Assembly (NCBI GenBank): GCA_030550735.1
Contig: JAUQOT010000026.1
Span: 1 to 5,681 of the forward strand
From: Patescibacteria group bacterium
GTDB taxonomy: Bacteria; Patescibacteriota; Minisyncoccia; UBA6257; HR35
Reading direction: 5' to 3'
DNA length: 5,681 nucleotides
This document shows, piece after piece, positions 1-5,483 of this stretch. How positions within the stretch are numbered: the stretch's first letter is position 1; each line of letters begins with the position of its first letter. The position numbers and the translations under genes are program-made. The notes below the pieces were generated by a model. The model had not been told where the DNA came from. It saw only the letters and a program-made list of their open reading frames with translations, and searched no databases.

Positions 1-1
1 A

Positions 2-598
2 CCTCTAAGACAAAATCCTTATTCTCTTATTTTGCTTGATGAATTTGAAAAAACTCATCCAACGATTTTAAAAATTTTCTTGCCGATATTTGATGAAGGA
101 CTAATAAAAGATGGTTTAGGAAGAGATGTTGATTTTAGACATTCTTTAATTATTTGTACTTCTAATGCTTATTCTGAAGAAATAAAAAAAGCTATTGAAA
201 ACAATTTACCCCTTGAAGAAATAACCGAAAATATTAAAAGTAAATTAACGCCTATATTTTCCGTAGAATTAATAAACCGATTTGATAATGTTATTGTTTA
301 TAAACCTCTTGGTTTTAACGAATTATTTAAAATAGCTCAAATTATGCTTAATGATCTAAAAACCGAAGTTCTCCTTAAACACGGAATAGATATGGAGATT
401 GATAATTTAGCTATTGAAGAATTAGTTAAAAGAGGAACTGATCCTATTTTTGGTGCTAGACCACTTAAAAGAAAAATTGATGAATTAATAAAAAACAAGT
501 TAGCTGATTTAATTCTTCAAGAAAAAATTAAAAGAGGGGATAAATTAAAAATAACCTACAACAACGATTTTGAGTTTCAAATTTTAGAGTATAATTAA
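2..598 (+). CDS. Clp/Hsp100 AAA+ ATPase, C-terminal part (5' end outside window)
   Basis: This is the end of the second AAA+ module of a ClpB/ClpC-type unfoldase, a hexameric ATP-driven machine that threads proteins through its pore. The frame is open from base 2, so the gene starts upstream; the TTG at 32 lies inside the Walker B motif and is not a start. Counting visible residues from base 2: Walker B LILLDE ends at 13-14, a GLGRDVDFR stretch leads to the sensor-1 Asn in CTSN (about 55), the arginine finger is in LINRFD (about 93), and the sensor-2 Arg is in GARPLKR (about 153). The tail is the usual small beta domain. After sensor 1, where ClpC/ClpA carry a [LIV]GF ClpP-docking loop, no such tripeptide is visible. 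A ClpB-like role independent of ClpP is therefore favoured, but the N-terminal half is needed to tell. It is probably cotranscribed with the LCP gene 7 bases downstream. Confidence 0.92.
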   Translation, partial: PLRQNPYSLILLDEFEKTHPTILKIFLPIFDEGLIKDGLGRDVDFRHSLIICTSNAYSEEIKKAIENNLPLEEITENIKSKLTPIFSVELINRFDNVIVYKPLGFNELFKIAQIMLNDLKTEVLLKHGIDMEIDNLAIEELVKRGTDPIFGARPLKRKIDELIKNKLADLILQEKIKRGDKLKITYNNDFEFQILEYN

Positions 599-605
599 AG
601 GAAAA

Positions 606-1517
606 ATGAAAGGTTTTTTTATTTGGGGATGGATTTTTATTTTGGCTCTAATTTTTTTAATAATTTTAATTTTTTCAAAAATTCCTAAAATAGAAGTTGT
701 TTATTCAAACAAAAATAGCACCTTAAACAAAAGAACCGATGAAATAAACTTACTTTTTCTTGGAAAACCTGGACCAGGTTATATTGGAAGTGAAAACACA
801 GATACAATTTTTGTTGTTCATTTTAATTTAAAAAAACCTCAAAAAATTTATGTTATTTCCATTCCCCGAGACTTAATTGTTTTAGATGAAAAAGGAAATT
901 TGGTAAAAATCAATATGCTTTATGGTAAAAAAGAATTAAATCATCTTTTAAAAATAGTTAGTGAATATACAGGTTTAGAAATTAAAAAATATGTTGTCTT
1001 TGATCTTTATTTAGTTAAAACATTAGTAGACGGTCTTGGTGGTATAGAAGTAAACCTTCAAGAACCAGTAGTTGAAGCGCTAAGTTTATATACTATTCCC
1101 GCCGGAAAAAGAATTTTAAAAGGGGATGATTTAGAAATTGTTTTAAGGTCAAGGTATCATCCCGATGGTGATTTTTTTAGAATTAAAAACCAGGTTAAGG
1201 TTTTAGAAGGACTAAAAGATAAATTAGTAAATATAGATAGCAAGGGGAGAATTCACTTTTTAAAATTAATTTTAAAAAATAAAAACCATTGGGAATCTAA
1301 TTTAAATCTTGAAGAAATCTACTCTTTAGTTGCTTTGGAAAAAGAATTAAAACAGGCATCAATTGAACACATTTTATTTGATACAAAAAATGGATTTCTA
1401 ACTTCGGGATATTTTACTTTAGAAAATACTGAAAATGTTTACGGAATTTTTCCAAAATTAGGAATAAACAATTTTTCTGGAATTAAAAATTATTTAAGGT
1501 CAAAAATTGAAAATTAA
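606..1517 (+). CDS. LytR-CpsA-Psr (LCP) family membrane-anchored glycopolymer transferase
   Basis: LCP proteins sit on the outer face of the membrane and move lipid-linked glycopolymers onto peptidoglycan, releasing the polyprenyl carrier. The 303-residue protein has one N-terminal membrane segment (about 5-25) and then an extracellular LCP domain (about 46-210). Visible family motifs are INLLFLGK (47-54), TDTIFVVHF (65-73, the usual SDTI), the SIPRDL block with Arg88-Asp89, KIN (101-103), YVVFDL with VDGLGGIEV (129-149), and RSR...GDFFRIKNQ (181-196), which holds the conserved Arg residues that bind the pyrophosphate-lipid. A shorter C-terminal part (210-303) has no motif I recognise. The start is chosen because ATG 606 follows AAGG at 598-601, overlapping the Clp stop, and places the membrane helix right at the N-terminus. 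Its position before a Mur ligase fits cell-wall work. The polymer substrate cannot be read from the sequence. Confidence 0.93.
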   Translation: MKGFFIWGWIFILALIFLIILIFSKIPKIEVVYSNKNSTLNKRTDEINLLFLGKPGPGYIGSENTDTIFVVHFNLKKPQKIYVISIPRDLIVLDEKGNLVKINMLYGKKELNHLLKIVSEYTGLEIKKYVVFDLYLVKTLVDGLGGIEVNLQEPVVEALSLYTIPAGKRILKGDDLEIVLRSRYHPDGDFFRIKNQVKVLEGLKDKLVNIDSKGRIHFLKLILKNKNHWESNLNLEEIYSLVALEKELKQASIEHILFDTKNGFLTSGYFTLENTENVYGIFPKLGINNFSGIKNYLRSKIEN

Positions 1518-1525
1518 TTTGAGAA

Positions 1526-2893
1526 ATGAAAAAATTTATAAGAAAATTTCTACCAAAGTTTTTGATAAATATCTACCATTTTCTTTGGAGTTTCTTTTTC
1601 GCCTTAATTTCTAAATTTCCTTCCAAAAAAATCGTTGTTATAGGAATCACGGGAACAAAGGGAAAATCGACAGTTGCCTATTTAACTTACTATCTTCTTC
1701 AAAATCTAGGATTTAAAACAGCTCTTTCTTCATCTGATTTTATTTTCGTGGGAGATGAAGAAATAGAAAAAAAAGAAAGATTAACAATGCCGGGAAGGGG
1801 TTTTCTTCAAAAATTTTTAAAAAAAGCAATTGAAAAGAATTGTGAAATTGCTGTTTTAGAGGTAACTTCAGAAGGATTAATGCAAAATAGGCATAGTTTT
1901 ATTGATTTTGATATCGCTGTTTTTTTAAACCTCCATCCTGAGCATATTGAACATCATGGTTCCTATGAAGCATACAAAAAATCAAAAGGAAAGCTTTTTA
2001 AAGCGATAGAAAAGTCAAAAAACCACAAAAATTTAAGAGGGCAGGAAATCAAAAAAACGATTATTGTTAATTTAGATGATTATGAAAGTGATTATTTTCT
2101 TAGTTTTAAATCTGAACAAAAAATAGCCTTTGCTCTCGAAGCAACCTATTTTGATAAAAATTACCTTCTTAGACCAGAAAATTATAAAATCACCAAATCA
2201 GGAATAAAATTTAATTTAGAAAATAAGGAGTTTTATTCTCCTTTAGTAGGAAAAAATTTTCTTTATGATATTTTAGCTTCTTTAGCTATTTTAAAAGCTT
2301 TGGGACTTTCTCTATCTTTAGCAATCCCTCTCATTAAAGAATTTAAGGGCCTTCCTGGAAGAATGGATATTGTTGAAGCTAAGGGTTTTAAAGTAATAAT
2401 TGATTATGCTCATACTCCAAATTCGATAGAAGAGTTATATAAAACAATTCTAGAAATTTACAAACCAAAAAGACTTCTTTGTTTAATTGGCTCAGCTGGA
2501 GGAGTAAGAGATAAATGGAAAAGACCGAAAATCGGTGAAATTGCTGCAAAATATTGTCATTATATAGTTATAACTGACGAAGATCCCTATGATGAGGATC
2601 CACAAAATATAAGAAAAGCGATAGAAATTGGTGCTCTTAATTATCTTAATGAATATAAATTTGAAAAACCATTAGAAATAATTGGAGATAGAAAAGAAGC
2701 AATTTATAAACTAATAGAATTAGCTCAAGCTGGGGATATTGTTGTTTTAATAGGAAAAGGAAATGAAAAAAGTATAGTTTATAAAGATAGAGTTGTAGAA
2801 TGGGATGAAAAAGGGGTTGTTCTCTCAGCTCTTCAAGAATTCAAAAAAAATAAAAAGTCCTATTCTAAAATTTCAACTAAAACATTATCATGA
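1526..2893 (+). CDS. murE: MurE-type Mur ligase lacking the N-terminal UDP-binding domain
   Basis: Mur ligases add amino acids to UDP-MurNAc peptides in the cytoplasm; MurE adds the third residue. The 455-residue protein shows the ATP P-loop GITGTKGKST (40-49), EVTSEGLMQNR (112-122, MurE EVSSHGL type), FLNLHPEHIEHHGSYEAY (133-150), the lysine expected to be carbamylated (Lys154 in KSKGKLF), the GRM and IDYAHTPNS block (279-300) that opens the C-terminal domain, and DEDPYDEDP (351-359), which occupies the DNPR substrate-recognition site. In typical MurE the P-loop lies near residue 110; here it is at 40, so the N-terminal UDP-MurNAc-binding domain is absent. A basic and hydrophobic stretch (3-31) stands in its place and may touch or enter the membrane. 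The last 16 or so residues (KKNKKSYSK onward) extend past the usual end and overlap the opposing gene. It lies 8 bases after the LCP gene, in the same likely operon. MurE-like identity is strong; the exact substrate is unknown. Confidence 0.85.
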   Translation: MKKFIRKFLPKFLINIYHFLWSFFFALISKFPSKKIVVIGITGTKGKSTVAYLTYYLLQNLGFKTALSSSDFIFVGDEEIEKKERLTMPGRGFLQKFLKKAIEKNCEIAVLEVTSEGLMQNRHSFIDFDIAVFLNLHPEHIEHHGSYEAYKKSKGKLFKAIEKSKNHKNLRGQEIKKTIIVNLDDYESDYFLSFKSEQKIAFALEATYFDKNYLLRPENYKITKSGIKFNLENKEFYSPLVGKNFLYDILASLAILKALGLSLSLAIPLIKEFKGLPGRMDIVEAKGFKVIIDYAHTPNSIEELYKTILEIYKPKRLLCLIGSAGGVRDKWKRPKIGEIAAKYCHYIVITDEDPYDEDPQNIRKAIEIGALNYLNEYKFEKPLEIIGDRKEAIYKLIELAQAGDIVVLIGKGNEKSIVYKDRVVEWDEKGVVLSALQEFKKNKKSYSKISTKTLS

Positions 2894-3291
2894 GCTCCAA
2901 AATTTAAAGCTTCTTCTTTAGTGGGAAACCAAACATCAATAACATTTTTAAATCTTTCATTAAGTCTATCTTCAACAACAAAAATTCTATTTCCAAATAA
3001 ACTAGGAATTCTTATTTTTGTTCCAAAAGGAAGATCGTTTGAAGCAACAATATTTTCCCGTGCAAGTGTGTTATAAGCAGTTATCCAAGGAGTATCATCC
3101 GTTTCTTCTGGAGTTGAAGAGTAACCCGTGATTCTAAAATAAACAATTTGTTTAACTATTGGGCCTGCTTCAATAAAACTGTTTCTATCTAAAATAAATA
3201 GATTTTCGGCAAGAGAAGGAGAAAAAACTGTGTTCAAACTAGAGAAAATTAATAAAACAGCAATTAATCTACCTATCGAACTTATACTCAT
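2860..3291 (-). CDS. Secreted 3D-domain protein (double-psi beta-barrel, MltA/RlpA/resuscitation-factor-like)
   Basis: The 143-residue product begins with a signal peptide: a short basic n-region (to Arg8), a hydrophobic core (about 9-20) and a probable cut after Ala29 in SPSLA. The mature part is a 3D domain, the fold shared with MltA lytic transglycosylases and the C-termini of some peptidoglycan hydrolases. The three-Asp pattern is readable: ASNDLPFGTKI (83-93), VVEDRL (105-110, Asp108) and VIDVWFPTKEEALNFG (117-132, Asp119), ending in VLVEILE, the usual last strand. A TPEETDDTPW segment (60-69) precedes the core. The likely role is in the envelope, either cutting or binding peptidoglycan glycan; catalysis is not proved by the motif alone. 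No clear Shine-Dalgarno precedes the ATG. The gene is convergent with the Mur ligase and overlaps it by 34 bases, but the conserved end of the fold shows that this stop is the real one. Confidence 0.88.
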   Translation of the reverse strand: MSISSIGRLIAVLLIFSSLNTVFSPSLAENLFILDRNSFIEAGPIVKQIVYFRITGYSSTPEETDDTPWITAYNTLARENIVASNDLPFGTKIRIPSLFGNRIFVVEDRLNERFKNVIDVWFPTKEEALNFGAHDNVLVEILE

Positions 3292-3308
3292 TTTTGGGTT
3301 AATTTAAA

Positions 3309-3328
3309 AAGCCCCATTATTGGGGCTT
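3309..3328 (-). terminator. Terminator-like hairpin in the 5' leader of the 3D-domain gene
   Basis: AAGCCCCA (3309-3316) and TGGGGCTT (3321-3328) form a perfect 8-bp stem with a 4-base loop. Read on the minus strand the stem runs into five T residues; read on the plus strand it does not, so it is oriented as a minus-strand terminator. It ends only 17 bases before the 3D start codon, and the likely promoter is just upstream of it. It would therefore lie in the gene's own leader as an attenuator, stabiliser or translation-blocking structure, unless a small minus-strand transcript ends here. Confidence 0.65.
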
Positions 3329-3338
3329 CAATAAAAAT

Positions 3339-3347
3339 ATTATAACA
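3339..3347 (-). promoter_or_regulatory. Extended -10 promoter for the 3D-domain gene
   Basis: On the minus strand this reads TGTTATAAT, an exact extended -10 (TGn plus TATAAT). A good -35 is not visible at 16-18 bases spacing (ATTCTT region), which is acceptable for extended -10 promoters. The predicted start of transcription is near 3331, giving a leader of about 40 bases that consists mostly of the hairpin at 3309-3328. Confidence 0.6.
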
Positions 3348-3494
3348 CAAAAATTTTTAAAAAGAATTAAGTTTGTGAAATTTAAAATTAAACTTAAAAA
3401 AACGCTAAAAAATTAATAAAAATCCATTTTTAATCAAAAAAATACTTTAAACTAATATTCCCCAAATAGATTTTTAAATTTTATTCTTTTTGTT

Positions 3495-3500
3495 TATAAT
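3495..3500 (+). promoter_or_regulatory. -10 element of the kinase/aldolase operon promoter
   Basis: TATAAT is an exact -10 consensus, with TG two bases upstream (3491-3492), one base off the extended -10 spacing. The -35 region (about 3471-3478, T-rich) is weak. Transcription would begin near 3507, only a few bases before the leader ORF start at 3514, so the first AUG of the transcript is that of the leader peptide. Confidence 0.6.
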
Positions 3501-3513
3501 ATCTTTTAATTCG

Positions 3514-3582
3514 ATGAGACAATTCATTAATTATTTTTCATTTTATTTTTTCTCAAAACCTCCAGCGGGGAGGTATAGTTAA
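3514..3582 (+). CDS. Phe/Tyr-rich leader peptide of a putative attenuator (22 aa)
   Basis: ATG at 3514 opens a 22-codon frame ending at TAA 3580-3582. It has Phe at residues 4, 8, 10, 12, 13 and Tyr at 7, 11, 21: seven aromatic residues among positions 4-13, with the cluster FSFYFF at 8-13. Codons 16-20 (3559-3573) are themselves the antiterminator strand. This is the design of leader peptides such as the E. coli pheA leader: a ribosome stalling on the aromatic codons (3535-3552) leaves 3559-3573 free, while one that reaches the stop covers part of it. The downstream operon encodes a DAHP-synthase-like enzyme, which fits aromatic sensing. There is no Shine-Dalgarno, but the start is close to the predicted 5' end and several neighbouring genes also lack one. 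Caution: T-rich DNA codes for Phe and Tyr by composition alone, so this is a well-placed candidate and not a proven gene. Confidence 0.6.
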   Translation: MRQFINYFSFYFFSKPPAGRYS

Positions 3583-3625
3583 TTTTTATAAAAAAAATTT
3601 AAAAAAACGGCCTCCCCGCTGGAGG
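3559..3625 (+). promoter_or_regulatory. Antiterminator: 15-base segment complementary to the terminator stem
   Basis: CCTCCAGCGGGGAGG (3559-3573) is the exact reverse complement of CCTCCCCGCTGGAGG (3611-3625), with 37 AT-rich bases between them. In RNA the two can form a 15-bp helix that takes up the left arm, the loop and most of the right arm of the terminator, so helix and terminator exclude each other. The first copy alone can also fold into a 5-bp hairpin (CCTCC with GGAGG, loop AGCGG), which would serve as the 1:2 structure that permits termination when no ribosome is stalled. Confidence 0.72.
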
Positions 3626-3640
3626 CCGTTTTTTATTTTT
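3604..3640 (+). terminator. Intrinsic terminator in front of the kinase gene (bidirectional shape)
   Basis: CGGCCTCC (3608-3615), a 5-base loop and GGAGGCCG (3621-3628) give a perfect 8-bp GC-rich stem, lengthened by A:T pairs and followed by TTTTTT, A, TTTTT (3629-3640). On the minus strand the same stem is followed by seven T residues, so it could end transcripts both ways. The T tract stops 3 bases before the kinase ATG. Since the promoter lies upstream at 3495, the terminator stands between promoter and genes, as in an attenuator. Confidence 0.9.
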
Positions 3641-3643
3641 ACC

Positions 3644-4540
3644 ATGAAAATCTTATGTATAGGCGAAGCAGTTTTGGATAAGGTTTATTTTTTAGAAACT
3701 AATTTTAAGAATGGCTTAAAATTTGTAGCTAAAGATTTCTATTATGAATTAGGGGGTTCGGCTTTAAGAGCTGGGCTTTTTTTAAAAAAAATGGGTGCTG
3801 ATGTTGTTTTTATAACATGTTTAGGAAAAGATAAAGAAGGGGAGATTGTTCTTAATGAGCTTAAAAAAAGAGAAATTAAAGTAGTTTTTTCTTTGAGCGA
3901 AACAACTAAAGAAAACATAGTAATTGTAACTAAAGAAGATAGATCAATAATAAAAAAACCAATTAAAAAACAAAAATTGAAGATTAAAAATATAAACTTA
4001 ATTAAATCTAGTGATTTGATTATTTTAGATAGACATTATTCTGAGGTTTTTGATATTTTAATGAAAAACAAAAAACCAGAAACAGAAATTATTTTCGATC
4101 CTTCAACAGAAATCTCTTCAAGAACTATAAAAATTTTAAAGAAAGTAAACTATCCAATCCTCCCTTGGGAAGCAATTAAAATCTTAGGAAAAGATTTTAG
4201 AAGCGGAGTTAAAAAATTAATGAGAATAATAAAAAAGCCATATATTTTAACATGTGGAAAATTTGGTTCGGTTTTAATAGATAAAAAAATAAAATTTTTT
4301 AATTCTTATAAAGGAAAAATTGTTAATTCAAATGGAGCGGGCGATTTCTTTAGGGGAGCTTTTGCTTACGGAATCTTAAATAAATTTGATTTAGAAAGTA
4401 ATCTTGATTGGTCAAATTATGTCAGTGCTTTTTGTCTTGAAAGAAATTTAAAATTTTCAAAAAACGAAATTAAGAAAAGAGTTCTTAAAAAAAATAATTT
4501 TAGTTTAAAAGATGTAGTCGAAAATTTTAGAAAAATCTAA
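3644..4540 (+). CDS. PfkB/ribokinase-family sugar kinase
   Basis: PfkB-family enzymes transfer phosphate from ATP to a sugar or nucleoside hydroxyl in the cytoplasm. The 298-residue length is typical. Visible are the opening strand ILCIGEAVLD (3-12), the sugar-side signature GGSALRAGLFLKKMGADVVFITCLGKDKEGE (37-67), the TCGKFGSVLID strand (203-213), and the ATP/anion-hole signature NSNGAGDFFRGAFAYG (228-243) with the catalytic base Asp234. The usual D[TS]xGAGD begins here with Asn, a mild change outside the catalytic residue. The middle (85-120) is Lys-rich and short in recognisable motifs; this is the lid region that sets substrate choice, so the sugar cannot be named. The start ATG follows directly on the terminator T tract with no Shine-Dalgarno. 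The next gene begins 3 bases after the stop, so the two are almost surely co-translated and may act on linked substrates. Confidence 0.9.
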   Translation: MKILCIGEAVLDKVYFLETNFKNGLKFVAKDFYYELGGSALRAGLFLKKMGADVVFITCLGKDKEGEIVLNELKKREIKVVFSLSETTKENIVIVTKEDRSIIKKPIKKQKLKIKNINLIKSSDLIILDRHYSEVFDILMKNKKPETEIIFDPSTEISSRTIKILKKVNYPILPWEAIKILGKDFRSGVKKLMRIIKKPYILTCGKFGSVLIDKKIKFFNSYKGKIVNSNGAGDFFRGAFAYGILNKFDLESNLDWSNYVSAFCLERNLKFSKNEIKKRVLKKNNFSLKDVVENFRKI

Positions 4541-4543
4541 AAA

Positions 4544-5467
4544 ATGAAAAACAATCCAGTAAAAATAATAGCTGGACCATGTTCTATTAACTACGAAAAT
4601 TTAGATGAAATTTATAAAATTGCTGAAATAAAAATCAACGGAAAATTTGCTATCTGGGGAACAAGAGTTGTTGGTCTAAAATCGCGAACAAATTTAAATA
4701 AAAGCGGAAAAGGAATGGGGATTGATTTTTTTGATTATTTCAAACTAAAAAAGAGATTTTTAAAAACGAAAAAATTAGATATCAAAAAAGTTAAATTTCC
4801 TAGTATTGAACTAGCTAAAAAAATTGTTAAAGAAACAAAGCTTTTAGTAGCTACAGAAATTATGGACCCTTGGCTTCAATTACCTATTTATGAACAAAAT
4901 ATTCCTCCAGAAAAACTAATGATTTGGAACCCAGCAGTTAATCAACTTGGTTGGCCCATTAAAGTAATGGCTGATTTTGTAAAGAAAAATAAATGGTATC
5001 TTGGAATAAAAAACCCAAAATGGTTAGGTGATAAACTGAAAAAAGTTAATAATTTAAAAAATAAAAATCAAACATCGATGGAAAAAACTTGGGAAGGTTT
5101 AGTAAGTTATGCGGATTTAGAACCTGAAAGAATTTTTTTAATTCATCGTGGTGTTGATATTCCTGAAAAAAGAAATTATAGAAACGCTCCGGTTCATTTT
5201 CTGGCTCAAAAAGTGAAACAAAAAACCGGTTGTTTACTTTTTTTTGATCCCTCGCATTCCCATGGACCAATAATGAGAGAAAAAATTCTTCCAGCAACAA
5301 TTAAAGCAATGAAAATGAAAATAAACGATAAAAATTATCTTTATGATGGAATTTTAATTGAAGCAGGAAACTCAGAAACTGATACTGAGCAACATATAAG
5401 TTTAAAAGAATTAGAGATTTTAGTTAAGGAGATAAGCAAATTTAGAGAAATTCAATTTAGAGAATAA
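4544..5467 (+). CDS. Type I DAHP/KDO8P synthase-like aldolase (divergent)
   Basis: Enzymes of this TIM-barrel family condense phosphoenolpyruvate with a phosphosugar: erythrose 4-phosphate gives DAHP (entry to aromatic amino acids), arabinose 5-phosphate gives KDO 8-phosphate. Landmarks in the 307 residues are IIAGPCSI (8-15, metal ligand Cys13), LKSRTN (45-50, in place of KPRT), GKGMGIDFF (55-63), ATEIMD (103-108), GIKNPKW (154-160), LIHRG (199-203), FDPSHSHG (234-241, His238), the IEAG Glu273, and DTEQ (280-283, Asp280, matching DxxQ). All four expected metal ligands of the metal-dependent class are thus present. The GAR/LARQ segment that carries a PEP-binding Arg reads NPAVNQ (129-134) and lacks that Arg. 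No N-terminal allosteric extension of the AroFGH kind is present. It is cotranscribed with the PfkB kinase behind the Phe/Tyr-rich leader, which favours DAHP synthase; KDO-like or another 2-keto-3-deoxy acid synthesis is the alternative. Confidence 0.82.
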   Translation: MKNNPVKIIAGPCSINYENLDEIYKIAEIKINGKFAIWGTRVVGLKSRTNLNKSGKGMGIDFFDYFKLKKRFLKTKKLDIKKVKFPSIELAKKIVKETKLLVATEIMDPWLQLPIYEQNIPPEKLMIWNPAVNQLGWPIKVMADFVKKNKWYLGIKNPKWLGDKLKKVNNLKNKNQTSMEKTWEGLVSYADLEPERIFLIHRGVDIPEKRNYRNAPVHFLAQKVKQKTGCLLFFDPSHSHGPIMREKILPATIKAMKMKINDKNYLYDGILIEAGNSETDTEQHISLKELEILVKEISKFREIQFRE

Positions 5468-5483
5468 AAAACATCTAAAAAAA

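Larger units (their letters stand above)
3292..3643. other. Divergent intergenic control region (352 bases)
   Basis: No protein gene of normal size lies here. From left to right it contains a hairpin and promoter serving the minus-strand 3D gene (3309-3347), a very AT-rich block without recognised features (3348-3490), and a promoter, leader ORF, antiterminator and terminator serving the plus-strand kinase operon (3495-3640). The AT-rich block has one 8-base inverted repeat (TTAAGTTT at 3367-3374 with AAACTTAA at 3390-3397), which could be a dyad for a regulator but is also plausible by chance at this composition. Confidence 0.8.

Noticed and set aside
32..598. TTG at 32 as the start of a short separate gene
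   Set aside because: The frame is open to base 2 and the codons before 32 continue the Walker B region (RQNPYSLIL), so the gene simply enters from outside the window.
2891..2893. TGA recoded as Gly (as in Gracilibacteria/SR1), extending the Mur ligase
   Set aside because: The ligase is already complete, the extension would be antisense to the conserved 3D gene, and no other frame here needs TGA as sense.
3367..3397. TTAAGTTT/AAACTTAA inverted repeat upstream of the 3D promoter as an operator
   Set aside because: Eight AT-rich bases with a 15-base spacer are expected by chance here, and nothing links it to a regulator.
3374..3415. 13-codon GTG-start frame in the AT-rich intergenic block
   Set aside because: It is mostly Lys and hydrophobic codons from A/T runs, with no ribosome site or context; no better than random.
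3507..3640. A metabolite riboswitch or T-box in the kinase leader
   Set aside because: The leader before the antiterminator is only about 50 T-rich bases, with no structured aptamer, no specifier stem and no T-box sequence; the leader-ORF model explains it better.
5046..5300. 84-residue minus-strand ORF inside the aldolase gene
   Set aside because: It lies fully antisense to conserved motifs of the aldolase (LIHRG, FDPSHSHG), shows no family features and has no start signals; it is a shadow frame.
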